This document shows positions 63,552-64,000 of a stretch of 64,000 nucleotides of DNA, piece after piece. The notes below the pieces were generated by a model. The model did no database searches and was not told the DNA's origin. It was given only the letters and a program-made list of their open reading frames with translations. Both the position numbers and the translations under genes were made by a program. How positions within the stretch are numbered: the stretch's first letter is position 1; the number at the start of each line of letters is the position of its first letter. The stretch comes from Xenopus tropicalis (Eukaryota; Chordata; Amphibia; Anura; Pipidae), in NCBI RefSeq assembly GCF_000004195.4, contig NC_030678.2, forward strand, positions 58,125,378-58,189,377, read 5' to 3'.

Positions 63552-64000
63552 TCTTTATGCTAATGCTACACGGGGCGGATTCTCTGTCTGTGGATAAGCG
63601 CAGGCCAAGTATCTGCCCCTACACTTCAAAAACCTGATTGTTATGCCTGCACCAGGAGCTATCGTGTAGGCCTGGGTGCAGGCACAAGGAGCGTACTTTG
63701 GTGCGAAACTGCTTGCAAATGTGCAAGTAGGGAAAAAAGGTGCCAGTTCTTTTCCATTTAACAATTTTAACATTAAGCCAGATGAGTGTTGTTATTATCA
63801 CCTTTTCCTCAATTAAAATTAAAAGGGAAACATCTACCCTACATTTGTTCTGATGTGTGCATAGATTATTTCACCTCTGCATGTTAGCTTGTATAGAAAT
63901 GCGAGGAAGCTGTCATGTTGAGCCATAACCATTTAATGCTAGAGAAATGCTATAGATTACTCCTCTAATTGTTTTTTATGACATTTCTATTACAGAAAAG
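63552..64000. other. SYTL5 upstream intron, no exon recognised
   Basis: A GC-richer start (ACACGGGGCGGATTCTC) and a hairpin GCCTGCACCAGG / CCTGGGTGCAGGC at 63644-63682 suggest a degraded fold-back MITE. No SYTL5 exon was found. Confidence 0.4.

Overview
The window is vertebrate nuclear DNA, almost certainly from a Xenopus-type frog. It is AT-rich. Its two genes are split into short exons with GT...AG introns. The intronic and intergenic space is packed with compact DNA-transposon derivatives of the kinds common in frog genomes: hAT-like MITEs with 8-bp target duplications, palindromic MITEs, a Tc1-like element, Penelope-like elements and a CR1/L2-type LINE. I see no bacterial operon, CRISPR array, rRNA or tRNA.

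Two protein-coding genes face each other tail to tail. On the + strand, exons 2-10 of SRPX (sushi-repeat-containing protein, X-linked) lie at 7137-27296. Every junction is phase-compatible and the order is sushi, sushi, HYR, sushi, DUF4174. Exon 1, with the start codon and signal peptide, is not recognisable here and probably lies upstream. On the - strand, the last nine constitutive exons of SYTL5 (synaptotagmin-like 5) lie at 62836-44621. They encode part of the linker, C2A and C2B. The N-terminal Rab27-binding exons lie beyond base 64000. The pairing matches human Xp11.4, where SYTL5 and SRPX are also convergent neighbours. It separates this locus from the paralogous SRPX2/SYTL4 pair, as do the exon sequences themselves.

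Layout: 1-7136 is SRPX upstream or intron 1 DNA with a palindromic MITE at 697-1287. SRPX exons and introns fill 7137-27296; the introns hold a 5'-truncated LINE with an open reverse transcriptase frame (10690-12484), a Penelope-like insertion with inverted arms and a 12-bp target duplication (17661-18738), and hAT elements. The SRPX 3'UTR runs to about 27.88 kb. From 27.9 to about 44.6 kb is the intergenic space and SYTL5 3' flank, with nested MITEs and a Tc1-like element (38221-39852). From 44.6 kb to the end is SYTL5, whose introns hold a hAT element with an internal minisatellite, four palindromic MITEs (48.6, 49.5, 55.2 and 60.5 kb, the last a hAT) and a solo LTR with a 5-bp duplication (62891-63546).

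I found no evidence for an undescribed multi-gene system. The strongest second-look signals are: a pair of candidate optional SYTL5 exons at 58.3 and 57.5 kb that fit each other in phase but shift the frame of the main transcript; an 18-bp perfect hairpin beside them; the inverted Penelope insertion; a hAT family carrying the same 34-bp minisatellite at three sites; and very long near-perfect palindromic MITEs inside SYTL5 introns.
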